A stretch of 44,161 bases of DNA from a virus, in the IMG/VR virus record IMGVR_UViG_3300027749_000192, positions 1 through 44,161 of that record. One strand, written 5' to 3'. This document shows, one piece after another, positions 32,409-41,124 of the stretch; the first letter of the stretch is position 1, and every line of letters begins with the position of its first letter. Position numbers and translations under genes: made by a program. The notes beneath the pieces are model-generated. The model had not been told where the DNA came from. It searched no databases and was given only the letters and a program-made list of their open reading frames with translations.

Positions 32409-33164
32409 TTAACTACCCCACGCCATGTCTTCGTAAGATGAGTTCCAAGAACCCCAGGTACTACTAGTGTAAGGCATATCTAGCCCAAACCCTCGCGTAG
32501 AAATCCAATCTGGGGTATGCTGGTTGTTGTTTATAGTTTCATTTGCGTCAGCAGCCCTAGCGTTAGTTATTGCTATTTCTGCCGCACGACGAAAATCGTC
32601 CCTCATACCAGCGTTGCCTGTAATAGGAATAACAAACGTGTAAGCAAGACTAGAAGTCAATGCATCTTCAAACAAGTCATCCCATAGGTCCGGCGATGTT
32701 ACGTCTCCGGTGTAAACAACTAATGCGTTTTGGACGTTGGATAAAATTACTCTGCGTTGATTTCCGCTACTGTCAGTATCAGATGCAACAATAAATCTGT
32801 TAGAACGAGAAGGACTAAGCCCAGCTACCCCAAAGATAGAGTCACCTACCAGCGGAATACCAGAAGGCAAAGCTGTAGAAGCCGGTGCTAAAATATAGCG
32901 TACTTTGAAACAGCCAGCTGGATACTCGTATTTATACAAAAATGGGTAAGGAGATGTGCTGTCGGTTATTGTGCCAAGTAGTGATAAAGTAGCAGTCATT
33001 CGCGCAAAACCCCAAGGGGCTGTACGAAGCAATTGCCGTCTACGTTTGTCGTACCACAAGTTTCCTTGCTGTGCTTCTTTAGAACTTTCGCTAAAGCTAG
33101 CTATAGTAGACCTTGCGCCTATGCTACTTAACGCACGATTAACAACATCAACTGGGCTAGTCAT
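32409..33164 (-). CDS. Tail tubular protein A (gp11-like adaptor)
   Basis: The 251-residue protein has the gp11-type N-terminus: VNRALSSIGA, then LWYDKRRRQLLRTAPWGFA. It joins the portal to the nozzle as a 12-fold ring. GGAG precedes the ATG, and the stop lies immediately before the next gene. Confidence 0.93.
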   Translation of the reverse strand: MTSPVDVVNRALSSIGARSTIASFSESSKEAQQGNLWYDKRRRQLLRTAPWGFARMTATLSLLGTITDSTSPYPFLYKYEYPAGCFKVRYILAPASTALPSGIPLVGDSIFGVAGLSPSRSNRFIVASDTDSSGNQRRVILSNVQNALVVYTGDVTSPDLWDDLFEDALTSSLAYTFVIPITGNAGMRDDFRRAAEIAITNARAADANETINNNQHTPDWISTRGFGLDMPYTSSTWGSWNSSYEDMAWGS

Positions 33165-33497
33165 TTACGACTCCAATGATATGAAAGACGGTAGCTTAAG
33201 TACAGGAAGAGGAATACCGTGCTGGTTAAGGCTTGCCACCAAAGCTCTGACAGCGATGGTAAGTTCTTTAATACTCTGCTCCAAGTGCGCTTGTTTCTCC
33301 AACCACGCATTACGTTCCTCCTCATGAGCAGAAGTTACTTGTTCTAATAGTTTTTCAAACCCATCGTTAATAGCAGTTTGCATTGCTGCTTTTCCGCTTA
33401 CTTGATTAGCTACCCAAACAGAAATTGCGCCTATACCAGCTACTGCAATTTCCGCATGTTGACCTAGCCAAGATAGAAAAGAATGTTGTTGTGCCAC
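33165..33497 (-). CDS. Membrane-anchored coiled-coil protein, possible i-spanin or holin
   Basis: The 110-residue protein has an N-terminal transmembrane segment (about 15-33) followed by a charged coiled coil (about 45-90). This is the layout of an inner-membrane spanin (Rz-like); a holin with a long tail is the alternative. A small lipoprotein gene (33918) lies one gene upstream and could be the outer-membrane partner. The start is GTG, with GGAG and good spacing. Confidence 0.6.
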   Translation of the reverse strand: MAQQHSFLSWLGQHAEIAVAGIGAISVWVANQVSGKAAMQTAINDGFEKLLEQVTSAHEEERNAWLEKQAHLEQSIKELTIAVRALVASLNQHGIPLPVLKLPSFISLES

Positions 33498-33931
33498 TAC
33501 TTATCTCCAGTAAGATTAGTGTTATTGATAGAAAGTACCCAAGGCGCTCCAGCGCGGATTACTTCAGTTTCACTAAGACATTGGTATTCAATAGAAGTAT
33601 GTCGCATTTCCGTAGCAAGATAAGCTGAACCAAAAGTATCACCTACAATCCAAAACTGACCTTCAGCAGAAAGTACAGCGCCTACTAAGTGGTTTACTGT
33701 AGTACTGCCTTTACTTCCAACTTCAAGCCTGTAACGTTGCGTAAGCGGTAAACCTGCTTGACCTAGTAGATCTAAAACAGTGGCTACAAGATCATCACAG
33801 TCTCCTTGCCAACTTGCGCCAAGAGAAGCTTCAGTAGCATGACTGCGCCAAGTGTCGATTTGTTTATCTGGTGTGTAAACAAAACCACTTCTAGCTTGAG
33901 CATCCCAATGTTTTATGTCAGCGCTGTGCAT
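33497..33931 (-). CDS. Transglutaminase-like cysteine peptidase (BTLCP-type)
   Basis: The 144-residue protein carries a Cys-His-Asp triad in the arrangement of bacterial transglutaminase-like cysteine peptidases: WQGDCDD (C45), TVNHLVG (H81) and VGDTFG (D98). It has no signal peptide. It lies between a small lipoprotein and a coiled-coil membrane protein, so roles in lysis, wall processing or virion maturation are all possible. The fold call is firm; the substrate is unknown. Confidence 0.78.
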   Translation of the reverse strand: MHSADIKHWDAQARSGFVYTPDKQIDTWRSHATEASLGASWQGDCDDLVATVLDLLGQAGLPLTQRYRLEVGSKGSTTVNHLVGAVLSAEGQFWIVGDTFGSAYLATEMRHTSIEYQCLSETEVIRAGAPWVLSINNTNLTGDK

Positions 33932-34112
33932 GTCGGCACCAATCTAAAGTAGGTTGTGCTTTGCATTGCTCTGTAGACTGAGGCCATGTTTTATTAAGCA
34001 CAGGGCCTTGTTGTGGAACTGCAGAAAGAGTAGTGCAACTGATGATAGTAAATAGTATTAGCCAGCATAAAGCGGCTAAAGTAATGTTAATAAAAGCTGG
34101 TAAGATACGCAT
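33918..34112 (-). CDS. Small lipoprotein, possible o-spanin
   Basis: The 64-residue protein has a hydrophobic signal sequence and a lipobox (IISC, Cys26), leaving a mature lipoprotein of about 39 residues with two further cysteines. Size and export fit an outer-membrane spanin (Rz1-like), although it is not very proline-rich. The ATG overlaps the spike stop (TAATG). Confidence 0.6.
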   Translation of the reverse strand: MRILPAFINITLAALCWLILFTIISCTTLSAVPQQGPVLNKTWPQSTEQCKAQPTLDWCRHAQR

Positions 34113-36001
34113 TAGTAGTTACCTGGAGAGCGGTAGATCACCTCAGCGTCGGAAAGGGCGGATGAGTAAACAGCAGCCGACTTGAGGGTGCCGTTTAGGA
34201 TATTTCCCCCGGCTGACGCGCTCCCGAGCCGTAAATTGCTAACCGTTGGAACCGTGCCTGTGCCCGCACTGATTGCGCTTCCTGAAACCGAAGCCGCCAT
34301 TCGGCTAGCTTGAATTGAGATTGCTACCCCGAATGAGTTTCCGTTAGTAAAGACGCTGCCCGGTGACGGGTTAAATTGTGTCGCGCCGCCGACTTGCACG
34401 ATTGGGGAGCCCTGAGTTGTGGAAACACTAACAAAGCTAGCCAGCAGCACTCGATCTGAGTCTGTGCCGCCATCTAACTGAACCAAGCCAGGGGAGTTCC
34501 CACTCCCTGCATTACTCTGCCCCACTGCCGCCAAGCTATACGCCCCCGAGAGCGAGCTAGACAGGGTGTAGTATCCTACGTCAGCAGGTCGGGTGACGGG
34601 GGCTGTGGTGGTGAGAATTGGCGAGGTAATTTTTGAGCCGCTTTGAGTATCGGCTTGCCAGAAAGCAACATTATCGGTGCCGTTCCCAAGGTAGGTATTT
34701 ATTACTGTTGAAGAATTAGTGAACCCGACCCGAAGTTGGCTTTGATTTGCTGTGGCAGATAGCGTACCGTTTATGGATAGCCGATAAAACCCAAACGCAG
34801 CAGGCGTAATCGACGGAACATTTCCAGTGCCGCCCGATGACGTAATGGTTAAGGTTTGCAAATCAAAAATTGCTACAGCAGACGAGCCTAGGTCAGCACC
34901 TGATAGATACGGATGTTGTTCTAGCCAGACGTATCGCTGTGTTGAAGGTTTTACATAAATAGCATCCGCCCGCGCTTCTGATGCTGTCGCAGTTACGATT
35001 TGACTGAAATAATGATATTCGGTCAGTGCAGAAATAGTCACGGTGTCAGCCGTAAGCGTACCATCTGGCGCAGTTGTTGTGTTAGCCGAAGGCGTCAGCC
35101 CTAACTTTGTCCAAGCCGCATCCGTAAAGTCTTGCGACGCTAAAAAGCCATTCGTCGCACTCGGCTCTGCCAAATACCCAAGGTTCGTAATCCTCGGCAC
35201 GTTAGCGCCAAACGAGATCAAATTGCCCGAGGCATCCGATGCATAGGCCGTCCCTGCGCGGGTATAGGTCAGGTTGCCTACGTCAGCGGGGTTGTTGCTG
35301 ATGTAGGTTTTGACGGTGACGGGCGCGGAGGTGGTCAGTATATCCGACGATGGCGACCCGGCTTGCTCTAGCTGGGGCTGGTAGATGCGGAGGACAAAAT
35401 TATAAGTTCCCGCAGGAAGACCACCACCCGCTCCAATAAACGATTGAACTCCCGCAGTTGTGGCTGATGCGATTGTGGCAGTTCCGCTGTTTCGTGCAAA
35501 CCCACCTGATGTCATTGATGTATTTACAAGAACAGTACCAAGGCCTACGCCAGCACTGTTATACGCAATAAATCCTACGCCAAACGTATTTGCAGGTAAT
35601 GTGCCCGAAATAAGCCGGTAATAGATGGATGATGTCCAAGTTTGCCCAGTAGCTGCTGGCGCGTTAGTTGCTGCCGAAAGTCCGCCAGGACTTGTAGAAA
35701 TTAGTGGGGCTGTTGTCGTTGAAGTAGTACCGACGACTGACCAATCAATATAGTTTCGACCAAACTCCGTGCCGGTGCCGACAACTGATTGGGTCAGTCC
35801 AGTAGCCGCTTGAAAGCTCCACCCCGTCGGCAAGGTCGAAGCCGTGGCCCCGACCATTGTGGAGTTGGGGACGTAGTTCGTTCGGTTATAGCCAGCTAAA
35901 TTAGTATAAACGCCAGTGTCAAAATGCAACGTCATCAACGCTGGTGTGTTAAGTGCGTTCCTGGCTACACCAGTCAACGCCAATGATAAGCCAGTATGCA
36001 T
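34112..36001 (-). CDS. Second tail fibre or spike with carbohydrate-binding-like modules
   Basis: The 629-residue protein has repeated beta modules of the kind seen in phage fibres: a module near 40-220, another near 285-460 (with NGFLASQDFTDAAWTKLG) and a C-terminal concanavalin-like lectin region ending near SALSDAEVIYRSPGNY. It probably binds surface glycans. The gene is visibly more GC-rich than its late neighbours and uses different codons, which suggests recent acquisition. It sits in the head module, away from the gp17-like fibre. Confidence 0.78.
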   Translation of the reverse strand: MHTGLSLALTGVARNALNTPALMTLHFDTGVYTNLAGYNRTNYVPNSTMVGATASTLPTGWSFQAATGLTQSVVGTGTEFGRNYIDWSVVGTTSTTTAPLISTSPGGLSAATNAPAATGQTWTSSIYYRLISGTLPANTFGVGFIAYNSAGVGLGTVLVNTSMTSGGFARNSGTATIASATTAGVQSFIGAGGGLPAGTYNFVLRIYQPQLEQAGSPSSDILTTSAPVTVKTYISNNPADVGNLTYTRAGTAYASDASGNLISFGANVPRITNLGYLAEPSATNGFLASQDFTDAAWTKLGLTPSANTTTAPDGTLTADTVTISALTEYHYFSQIVTATASEARADAIYVKPSTQRYVWLEQHPYLSGADLGSSAVAIFDLQTLTITSSGGTGNVPSITPAAFGFYRLSINGTLSATANQSQLRVGFTNSSTVINTYLGNGTDNVAFWQADTQSGSKITSPILTTTAPVTRPADVGYYTLSSSLSGAYSLAAVGQSNAGSGNSPGLVQLDGGTDSDRVLLASFVSVSTTQGSPIVQVGGATQFNPSPGSVFTNGNSFGVAISIQASRMAASVSGSAISAGTGTVPTVSNLRLGSASAGGNILNGTLKSAAVYSSALSDAEVIYRSPGNY

Positions 36002-36002
36002 G

Positions 36003-36272
36003 TCAGTACAAAGCCACTATGTTGCCTGCGGTAGTATTAGTAAGCCAAACACGATTTACGCTTACCGGAAGAATAGAGCCAGCCAGCACTCCGGTAAAAA
36101 CAACGTCATCGCCAAAAGCAGTAGTAACGCGCACATTACCAGAAGAACCTACATACAAAGCACGAGCACCAAGTACGGGCAAATCACTATCTGCAAGAGT
36201 AACAAGAGCAGCACCAAGTGCTGGATTTGCGCCATCAGGCTGAAGAAATTCTTGTTGAGAAGATCTAGGCAT
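36003..36272 (-). CDS. Small structural protein, head-associated
   Basis: The 89-residue beta-rich protein has the pattern ARALYVGSSGNVRVTT ... ILPVSVNRVWLTNTTAGNIVALY, common among small phage virion proteins encoded near capsid or spike genes. It probably decorates the head or joins the spike. AAAGGATAG precedes the ATG. Confidence 0.7.
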   Translation of the reverse strand: MPRSSQQEFLQPDGANPALGAALVTLADSDLPVLGARALYVGSSGNVRVTTAFGDDVVFTGVLAGSILPVSVNRVWLTNTTAGNIVALY

Positions 36273-36287
36273 TTTGCTATCCTTTGC

Positions 36288-36335
36288 TAAAAAGACTGGT
36301 ATGGCTCATTCATTTGGGGAACAAGCCATACCAGT
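36288..36335 (-). terminator. Hairpin element copy D followed by T-run
   Basis: On the minus strand the hairpin arm and loop read ACTGGTATGGCTTGTTCCCC. Twelve perfect pairs join 36295-36306 to 36324-36335, then CTTTTTAG follows. This is the only copy of the repeated hairpin with a T-run. It lies after the capsid and cement genes, the position of the T7 T-phi terminator, so it may lower expression of downstream tail genes. Confidence 0.7.
36295..36335 (-). repeat. Repeated hairpin element, copy D
   Basis: ACTGGTATGGCT (36295-36306) pairs perfectly with AGCCATACCAGT (36324-36335). The loop in minus orientation begins TTGTTCCCC, matching copies A-C. It is the longest perfect stem of the family. 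Confidence 0.82.
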
Positions 36336-36341
36336 TGGCGT

Positions 36342-36761
36342 TTACTTTGCCGCAGAAGCAGCCGGAGAAACAACTTTTGCCGGAGCTTTAGGCTCAGCAG
36401 AAGGAGGAATAGGATCTGTGCGACCTGGTCCCATTGAAGCTTCTGCTAGAGAAAGTCCAACTTCGCTTCCAGGCTTTGGTTCAGAAAGCACTTGCACTCG
36501 TGCAGCGCCTAGCATTTCTCCAGGAGGAAGAGGACGGAACTTAGCGTTAGGGTATTCAATTCCCCCTGGCACTAGAATTCCATCGACAATACGGTCTGGA
36601 GAATTGACGGTCATACCGTACCACTCTTCCATAGCCGCTTCGGCTTCTTCATCCATTGGCTCCAAAAAATCACCAGGGATACCGTTGTAGTTAATTTCAG
36701 TACCCGCGCGGATAAAATGCGGAGCAACAAACATGTCAACTTTGACAAAGTAACGAGCCAT
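36342..36761 (-). CDS. Head-module protein, unknown
   Basis: The 139-residue protein has a folded N-terminal half and a Pro/Ala/Ser-rich C-terminus. GGAGAA precedes the ATG. It follows the cement protein gene, so a virion role is likely. No family recognised. Confidence 0.7.
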   Translation of the reverse strand: MARYFVKVDMFVAPHFIRAGTEINYNGIPGDFLEPMDEEAEAAMEEWYGMTVNSPDRIVDGILVPGGIEYPNAKFRPLPPGEMLGAARVQVLSEPKPGSEVGLSLAEASMGPGRTDPIPPSAEPKAPAKVVSPAASAAK

Positions 36762-36773
36762 TTTTATTTCTCC

Positions 36774-37259
36774 TTAGACTGTAAAGTTACCGGCGTAAGT
36801 TTGATACTGCACACGGTCGTTAATCGGAGCAATCCAAGCTACCACGGCGCCGGCAGTCATTGGGCCGGTACCTACAGTATAAACAAGTTTCACATAACGA
36901 CCAGGAGCTGCAACAACACCAGAAGTAGAGTTAAGCGCTTGGTTCATTGGCAAGGCATAACGAAACACTGGTGCGCCGACGATAAGGTCAGCTTTACCGT
37001 AAGAGTTGCTAAGTAGCAATGACTTGTAAGTACCACCTACAGTAGCGCAGGTTTGATAATCAATAGTCATTGTAGCAGCACCAGCTGCGGTAAATGCTTG
37101 TGACACATGCACAAACAAACCTAGCTCGTTATCTGCACCAATATCTCGAGCTGCCAGCAGGTCAAGAATATTAGTAGAGTCTCGAGTTACAGTGATAGCA
37201 GAACCAGTAAGAGTACTGCCAGAAATCGAGCCGTCAAAAAGATAAGATGCGTCAATCAT
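36774..37259 (-). CDS. Capsid cement protein, Bbp16-like
   Basis: The ATG at 37259 is chosen because AAGGAGG lies just upstream; the ORF extends to 37313, but that would overlap the capsid gene. The 161-residue product fits the Bbp16 cement family: TNILDLLAARDIGADNEL, then FTAAGAATMTIDYQTCA and a C-terminal RYVKLVYTVGTGPMTAGAVV. It should stabilise the capsid surface. Confidence 0.82.
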   Translation of the reverse strand: MIDASYLFDGSISGSTLTGSAITVTRDSTNILDLLAARDIGADNELGLFVHVSQAFTAAGAATMTIDYQTCATVGGTYKSLLLSNSYGKADLIVGAPVFRYALPMNQALNSTSGVVAAPGRYVKLVYTVGTGPMTAGAVVAWIAPINDRVQYQTYAGNFTV

Positions 37260-37269
37260 GAGGTCCTCC

Positions 37270-38316
37270 TTAGACCACGCGAGATTCAGTGTTAAGGATT
37301 GCATCCACGACACGAATAGGAATGCCGCGATACGTCAGCACAGCGTGACCGTCCCACTCATCCATGTTAAGGAACAAGTTGGTTTTATTTTGTGCTTGTT
37401 GATCTAGCGCAAGGTAAACAGTACGATTGCAGTAAATAACCGTACGCGCAAGTTGTACAGCCATGTTACCAGGACTGTCGCTATTTTGCACAGGACCAAC
37501 GCCGACAGGTTGAACTGGCATCTTCATCATCATACGCGAAAGAGCGTTGATAAGGTTAGCCGGAGAACCAGTGCTAAGCGTAGGCACGTCAATGTTAGCT
37601 GCACGAACAGCAAAACGCCAGTCGTGAATAGCAAGACCAATGTTCATCTGCAGCCAAGTACGATAAGCTAGAAACTCATAACCGTTAGAGTCCACAGAAG
37701 GAAGCAAACCCATATCCCGGTGTTGCATACCAGCTGGCATACCCTTAGGGAAAATGGTGTGAATGTGCTTAGGACCCCAGGTAACCATCCACATAGAAGT
37801 GTTAGTTGAACCGGTGCCGCCAAGATCAATCACGTTGTTTGCGATAGCACTAGTGCTGGTGCTTACAGTATTGTAAATGTTAGCCAAGCCAGTAAAGGCG
37901 GTAGGGTCAGTGGCCCGGTTAGCATAGAACAAATCAGAAGCAACTGTCTGCGAAAGCGCTTCCATGTGGAGAGCATCTTCCGTAGCACGAAGCTCATTAA
38001 GGCTCCCGCCAAGTTCAGCTAGTGATTTATCCAGCTTAGTCCAGTCTGCATACTCCACCGCTGTAGTAACTTGCTTAGCAACGCCAGCGAGAGAAGCAGG
38101 CACACCTGCGTTGTAAGAACGACGGCCAACTGGAGGAAGTTTGACAACTTGCGTATATTCATACACGTTGCCGGTAGTGCACTCTAGCGCCAGGCAGTCA
38201 GCCATGATGCCGTTGTTTTGAGAAAGAAGATTTACGAGGGTAGAGATTTTCCCCGTATCGTCCATGCGGAGGGCCCATTCCGCATAAGTCATCAGGCCCG
38301 GAGTAATGGTTGCCAT
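37270..38316 (-). CDS. Major capsid protein
   Basis: This 348-residue protein lies between scaffold and cement genes and has the length and composition of BPP-1-type capsid proteins, with an HK97 fold expected. Features include VVKLPPVGRRSYNAG near the N-arm and a C-terminal domain with GIPIRVVDAI. AGGAGCCAT precedes the ATG. Confidence 0.88.
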   Translation of the reverse strand: MATITPGLMTYAEWALRMDDTGKISTLVNLLSQNNGIMADCLALECTTGNVYEYTQVVKLPPVGRRSYNAGVPASLAGVAKQVTTAVEYADWTKLDKSLAELGGSLNELRATEDALHMEALSQTVASDLFYANRATDPTAFTGLANIYNTVSTSTSAIANNVIDLGGTGSTNTSMWMVTWGPKHIHTIFPKGMPAGMQHRDMGLLPSVDSNGYEFLAYRTWLQMNIGLAIHDWRFAVRAANIDVPTLSTGSPANLINALSRMMMKMPVQPVGVGPVQNSDSPGNMAVQLARTVIYCNRTVYLALDQQAQNKTNLFLNMDEWDGHAVLTYRGIPIRVVDAILNTESRVV

Positions 38317-38325
38317 TTATGGCTC

Positions 38326-39096
38326 CTATGAAGGGGTTGGATATAGTACGCCGCCTAGCGTTCGTGGTGCTTGACGGCCTGCAGGTCGGCCAAGGCCGGT
38401 AGGTGACCCTTCGGAAAGGGCTTTAGCCATGGAAAGAACCAGTTGCACAATGGCAGGATTATTTCCAGCTCCGGTGATGTCCATAGCTTCGCGAGCCAGG
38501 TTCACCGTCTTCTTAGTCCCGTCTGCAGCTTCGCGCTGGACTGTCGGACCAAATGCGTCCAGGGCGGAAGCTATAGCAGCTTCACTAGCTTTACGGGCTT
38601 CACCCTTAAATTCTGGCATGGCGTTAATTTCGCCAACCCAAGTGGCTTGAAGTTGATTAAATTGCTCTTGTTGCGCGTTAGCTAGTGCTTGCACTTGGCC
38701 TTCAAGCAACTTAGGAACAAGGGTTTGAACTAGAGAAGTAGCCGTTTCTGGCGCAATACCTGCTGCCGCGAAAAAACTTTTAGCTTCTCCAAGAAGAGCA
38801 TCGTTAACCTGGATGTTATCAGGAAGCGTAAAGGTGTAAGAGTCAGCAGTTAAGCTGTCCGAACCGGAAACGCTATCTGAGCCAGGAGTACTATCTTCGC
38901 CGGGTACGCTATCTTCGCCGGGTACGCTATCGGCACCAGGCTCGCTTTCCGCAGCAGCGGTAGTTTCTTCTCCGGCGCCAGAAGTAGTTTCTTCTGGGTA
39001 CAGTGCGCTTGCAAGTGTAGGCGCGTTTTCAGCTACGGGCGGTAGTTCCGGCGCAACTTCTGGTGTAGGTGTTGGCGTTGGCGTTTCAGTTGACAT
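38326..39096 (-). CDS. Scaffold protein
   Basis: The 256-residue, highly acidic protein has a disordered N-terminal third (TPTPTPTPE, then repeats of DSVPGE at about 53-82) and a helical C-terminal half, as scaffolds do. It lies directly before the capsid gene. The repeats are 18-bp units and probably vary in number between isolates. Confidence 0.82.
   Translation of the reverse strand: MSTETPTPTPTPEVAPELPPVAENAPTLASALYPEETTSGAGEETTAAAESEPGADSVPGEDSVPGEDSTPGSDSVSGSDSLTADSYTFTLPDNIQVNDALLGEAKSFFAAAGIAPETATSLVQTLVPKLLEGQVQALANAQQEQFNQLQATWVGEINAMPEFKGEARKASEAAIASALDAFGPTVQREAADGTKKTVNLAREAMDITGAGNNPAIVQLVLSMAKALSEGSPTGLGRPAGRQAPRTLGGVLYPTPS
38851..38940 (-). repeat. 18-bp tandem repeats in the scaffold gene
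   Basis: About five units of a hexapeptide close to DSVPGE are encoded by 18-bp tandem repeats; the central copies are nearly identical at the DNA level. The unit stays in frame, so changes in copy number would only lengthen or shorten the acidic linker. Confidence 0.75.
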
Positions 39097-39427
39097 CTTC
39101 GTTTTCCTCTTCGGGACCGTCTTCGGTGATTAAGTTAACCGCAGTATTTTCTTGCGTCATTAGCACGTATTCCTGCGGACAAGTACGTGTTACAGCTGCA
39201 AGTAGTCTAAGGCCTATAGTACGTTGGCCTTCACGGTAAGCCATAATTTGCGGATCTAGATTATCGCTTCCGGTGAATATGTTACACTCAGCAAGACGCA
39301 ACCAAACCCAGCGACGTGAACTACCGTTTCGCATAAGATTGCGGATTACAGTTTGCTCTTCCAGTGCATCGCTTGCGGCACGTTTACGCTGTGCTTTAAT
39401 GCTGCTTTCTTTAGCTGCGTTTGTCAT
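39086..39427 (-). CDS. Bbp19-like protein
   Basis: The 113-residue protein fits the Bbp19 family of BPP-1-type phages: a basic N-terminus, WVWLRLAECNIF in the middle, then YREGQRTIGLRLL, and an acidic end. It lies between portal and scaffold genes, as in that group. Function unproven; likely head assembly. Both ends overlap neighbouring genes. Confidence 0.78.
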   Translation of the reverse strand: MTNAAKESSIKAQRKRAASDALEEQTVIRNLMRNGSSRRWVWLRLAECNIFTGSDNLDPQIMAYREGQRTIGLRLLAAVTRTCPQEYVLMTQENTAVNLITEDGPEEENEDVN

Positions 39428-41124
39428 CCAATCATAGCCTGTAATGCATTTTGCCCGCCACCAACACTAGTGTCAGATAGCGTTTTGCCAGCAGAAGCCA
39501 AGGCACTTGTCGTAGCCAAAGCTTGTGCTTGTTGCTGAGCCTGCTGTCGTGCTTGACGAATTTGCATAACAGCTTTAAGTTGGCGCAGAATTTCAGGATC
39601 AACTTTGAGATAATCTGCATAACGCTCAAGCGCAACATCAGTGTCAAGGTTGTCAAATATATCTGGAACTACACCTACTAGGCCCCCAGCAAAACCAAAC
39701 AGGCGCTCAATAGCAGCAGTGCTTGCGGCGCGCTGTTGTTCAGCTAGCATTGAAACGTATTGAATGTCTATTACTGCTCCGGCGATTTCTGGGGGAGGAT
39801 CAGAAAACATTCCTTTACGAGCCATAATAGCAAACGTACGCTCAATAGTAGGGTCAAGAACTTCGTTCTCAAACCGCTCAATTACTGGGCCTAGTAGGAT
39901 AAGTTTTTCCTCACGTCTCGCGTCGATCTCTGTTGCTGTTCGGACTGTATCAAGTTGCGATATCATGAGAAAAAGATCGTTGAACATTATTTGCCTAACA
40001 CGATCTTGGACTTCTTTGAGGTCCTCCATCATCTCGTTAATACGAGGTTCAACTGTATAAGCAGGCTTAAAGCCGGAGTTAGCTGGATCAGCGGTAAAAG
40101 TTACACCGCCAGGAAGAATGTCCATAGGTTCGTTTTTCATAGAGACTGAAGCAACCATGGGCGGACGAACTAGTTTGTCGATAGCTTCAGCTTTACGCCG
40201 CTGCTCAATTTGCAACTGACGTACAGCAGGAAGCGCATCCATACCAGGGCTACGACCATAAGGATCGTTAGAGGTTACGTCCCATCTTGCGCCAACAAAA
40301 GGTTTCTCGTTAAACCCTGCTACACGAAGAAGACCAGCAGACGCATTGCCTACTTCCCAATAAACTTCTCGGTAAGCAAATTTAGCCGGAACAACTTGGC
40401 CGTAGTTCACACCGTTGCAATATAAGTCGTTGTTAGGCTCGATAAGATGGCCTATTACAATTTCAACATCTCGGTTATTGGACTTGTACATTTGCGCTAC
40501 AGAAGGGCTTACCATGTCTAAGCCAAACTCACTTACGCATTGCTCAGCAGTGTAAGTGTATTCGCGCCCAATACCAGATACTACAAGACGGTTATCTACA
40601 ATGAAGAAAAACTCACCAAGCGCAGGATTGTAAAAGCGAATTACGTCTTCTACATCTTCATACTGAATAATACCAGCAGAGCCAAATACACCAAGATCGT
40701 GATACGCTACACCAATTGCTTGATAGAAGTTTGAGCCTTGATAAACTTTCATCATGCGCCGCTCGCACTCAGCAAGCCAATCGGCAACAGGACCAGGCTC
40801 TATTTTAGTAAAGCCAGCAAGGGTAAGACGAAACCACGGTTTAGTGGGGGAAGTAAGATCTGCAAGCAAGCCTGTAGCTAGCGTCCGCGCAGCCAGTACG
40901 CCAGTTTCGTCTACAATGCTAGAGTTAAGCTGCGATCCTTTATTACTTCTGTTAGGTGATACAAACCAGCGATAGCGTCTAGGAAGAAACATATCTGCAA
41001 GCTGAGACCAATGTGCCCACCAACTTACGCGAACATTACGCAGTCCTTCAAGCCGCTGCGTGCTATCAGACGCGATAGCAATTGCGGTTTCTTTAGTTAG
41101 CTTTTGGGTAAGGTATTTACTCAT
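39424..41124 (-). CDS. Portal (head-tail connecting) protein
   Basis: The 566-residue protein matches the head-to-tail connecting protein family of podoviruses: N-terminal helices ending RYRWFVSP, then VDETGVLAARTLATGLLADLT and SPTKPWF. It forms the 12-fold ring through which DNA is packaged and ejected. The C-terminal region is Gln/Ala-rich and helical. ATGA overlaps join it to both neighbours. Confidence 0.93.
   Translation of the reverse strand: MSKYLTQKLTKETAIAIASDSTQRLEGLRNVRVSWWAHWSQLADMFLPRRYRWFVSPNRSNKGSQLNSSIVDETGVLAARTLATGLLADLTSPTKPWFRLTLAGFTKIEPGPVADWLAECERRMMKVYQGSNFYQAIGVAYHDLGVFGSAGIIQYEDVEDVIRFYNPALGEFFFIVDNRLVVSGIGREYTYTAEQCVSEFGLDMVSPSVAQMYKSNNRDVEIVIGHLIEPNNDLYCNGVNYGQVVPAKFAYREVYWEVGNASAGLLRVAGFNEKPFVGARWDVTSNDPYGRSPGMDALPAVRQLQIEQRRKAEAIDKLVRPPMVASVSMKNEPMDILPGGVTFTADPANSGFKPAYTVEPRINEMMEDLKEVQDRVRQIMFNDLFLMISQLDTVRTATEIDARREEKLILLGPVIERFENEVLDPTIERTFAIMARKGMFSDPPPEIAGAVIDIQYVSMLAEQQRAASTAAIERLFGFAGGLVGVVPDIFDNLDTDVALERYADYLKVDPEILRQLKAVMQIRQARQQAQQQAQALATTSALASAGKTLSDTSVGGGQNALQAMIG

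Noticed and set aside
38318-38327. GGAGCCATAA on the minus strand as another hairpin-arm copy
   Set aside because: It is the ribosome binding site and spacer of the capsid gene and lacks the rest of the arm, loop and partner.
38851-38940. CRISPR-like array
   Set aside because: The repeats are contiguous in-frame 18-bp units without spacers, inside the scaffold gene.
39764-40425. Plus-strand ORFs opposite the portal gene
   Set aside because: Overlapping shadows with unnatural composition; the portal frame is well supported.
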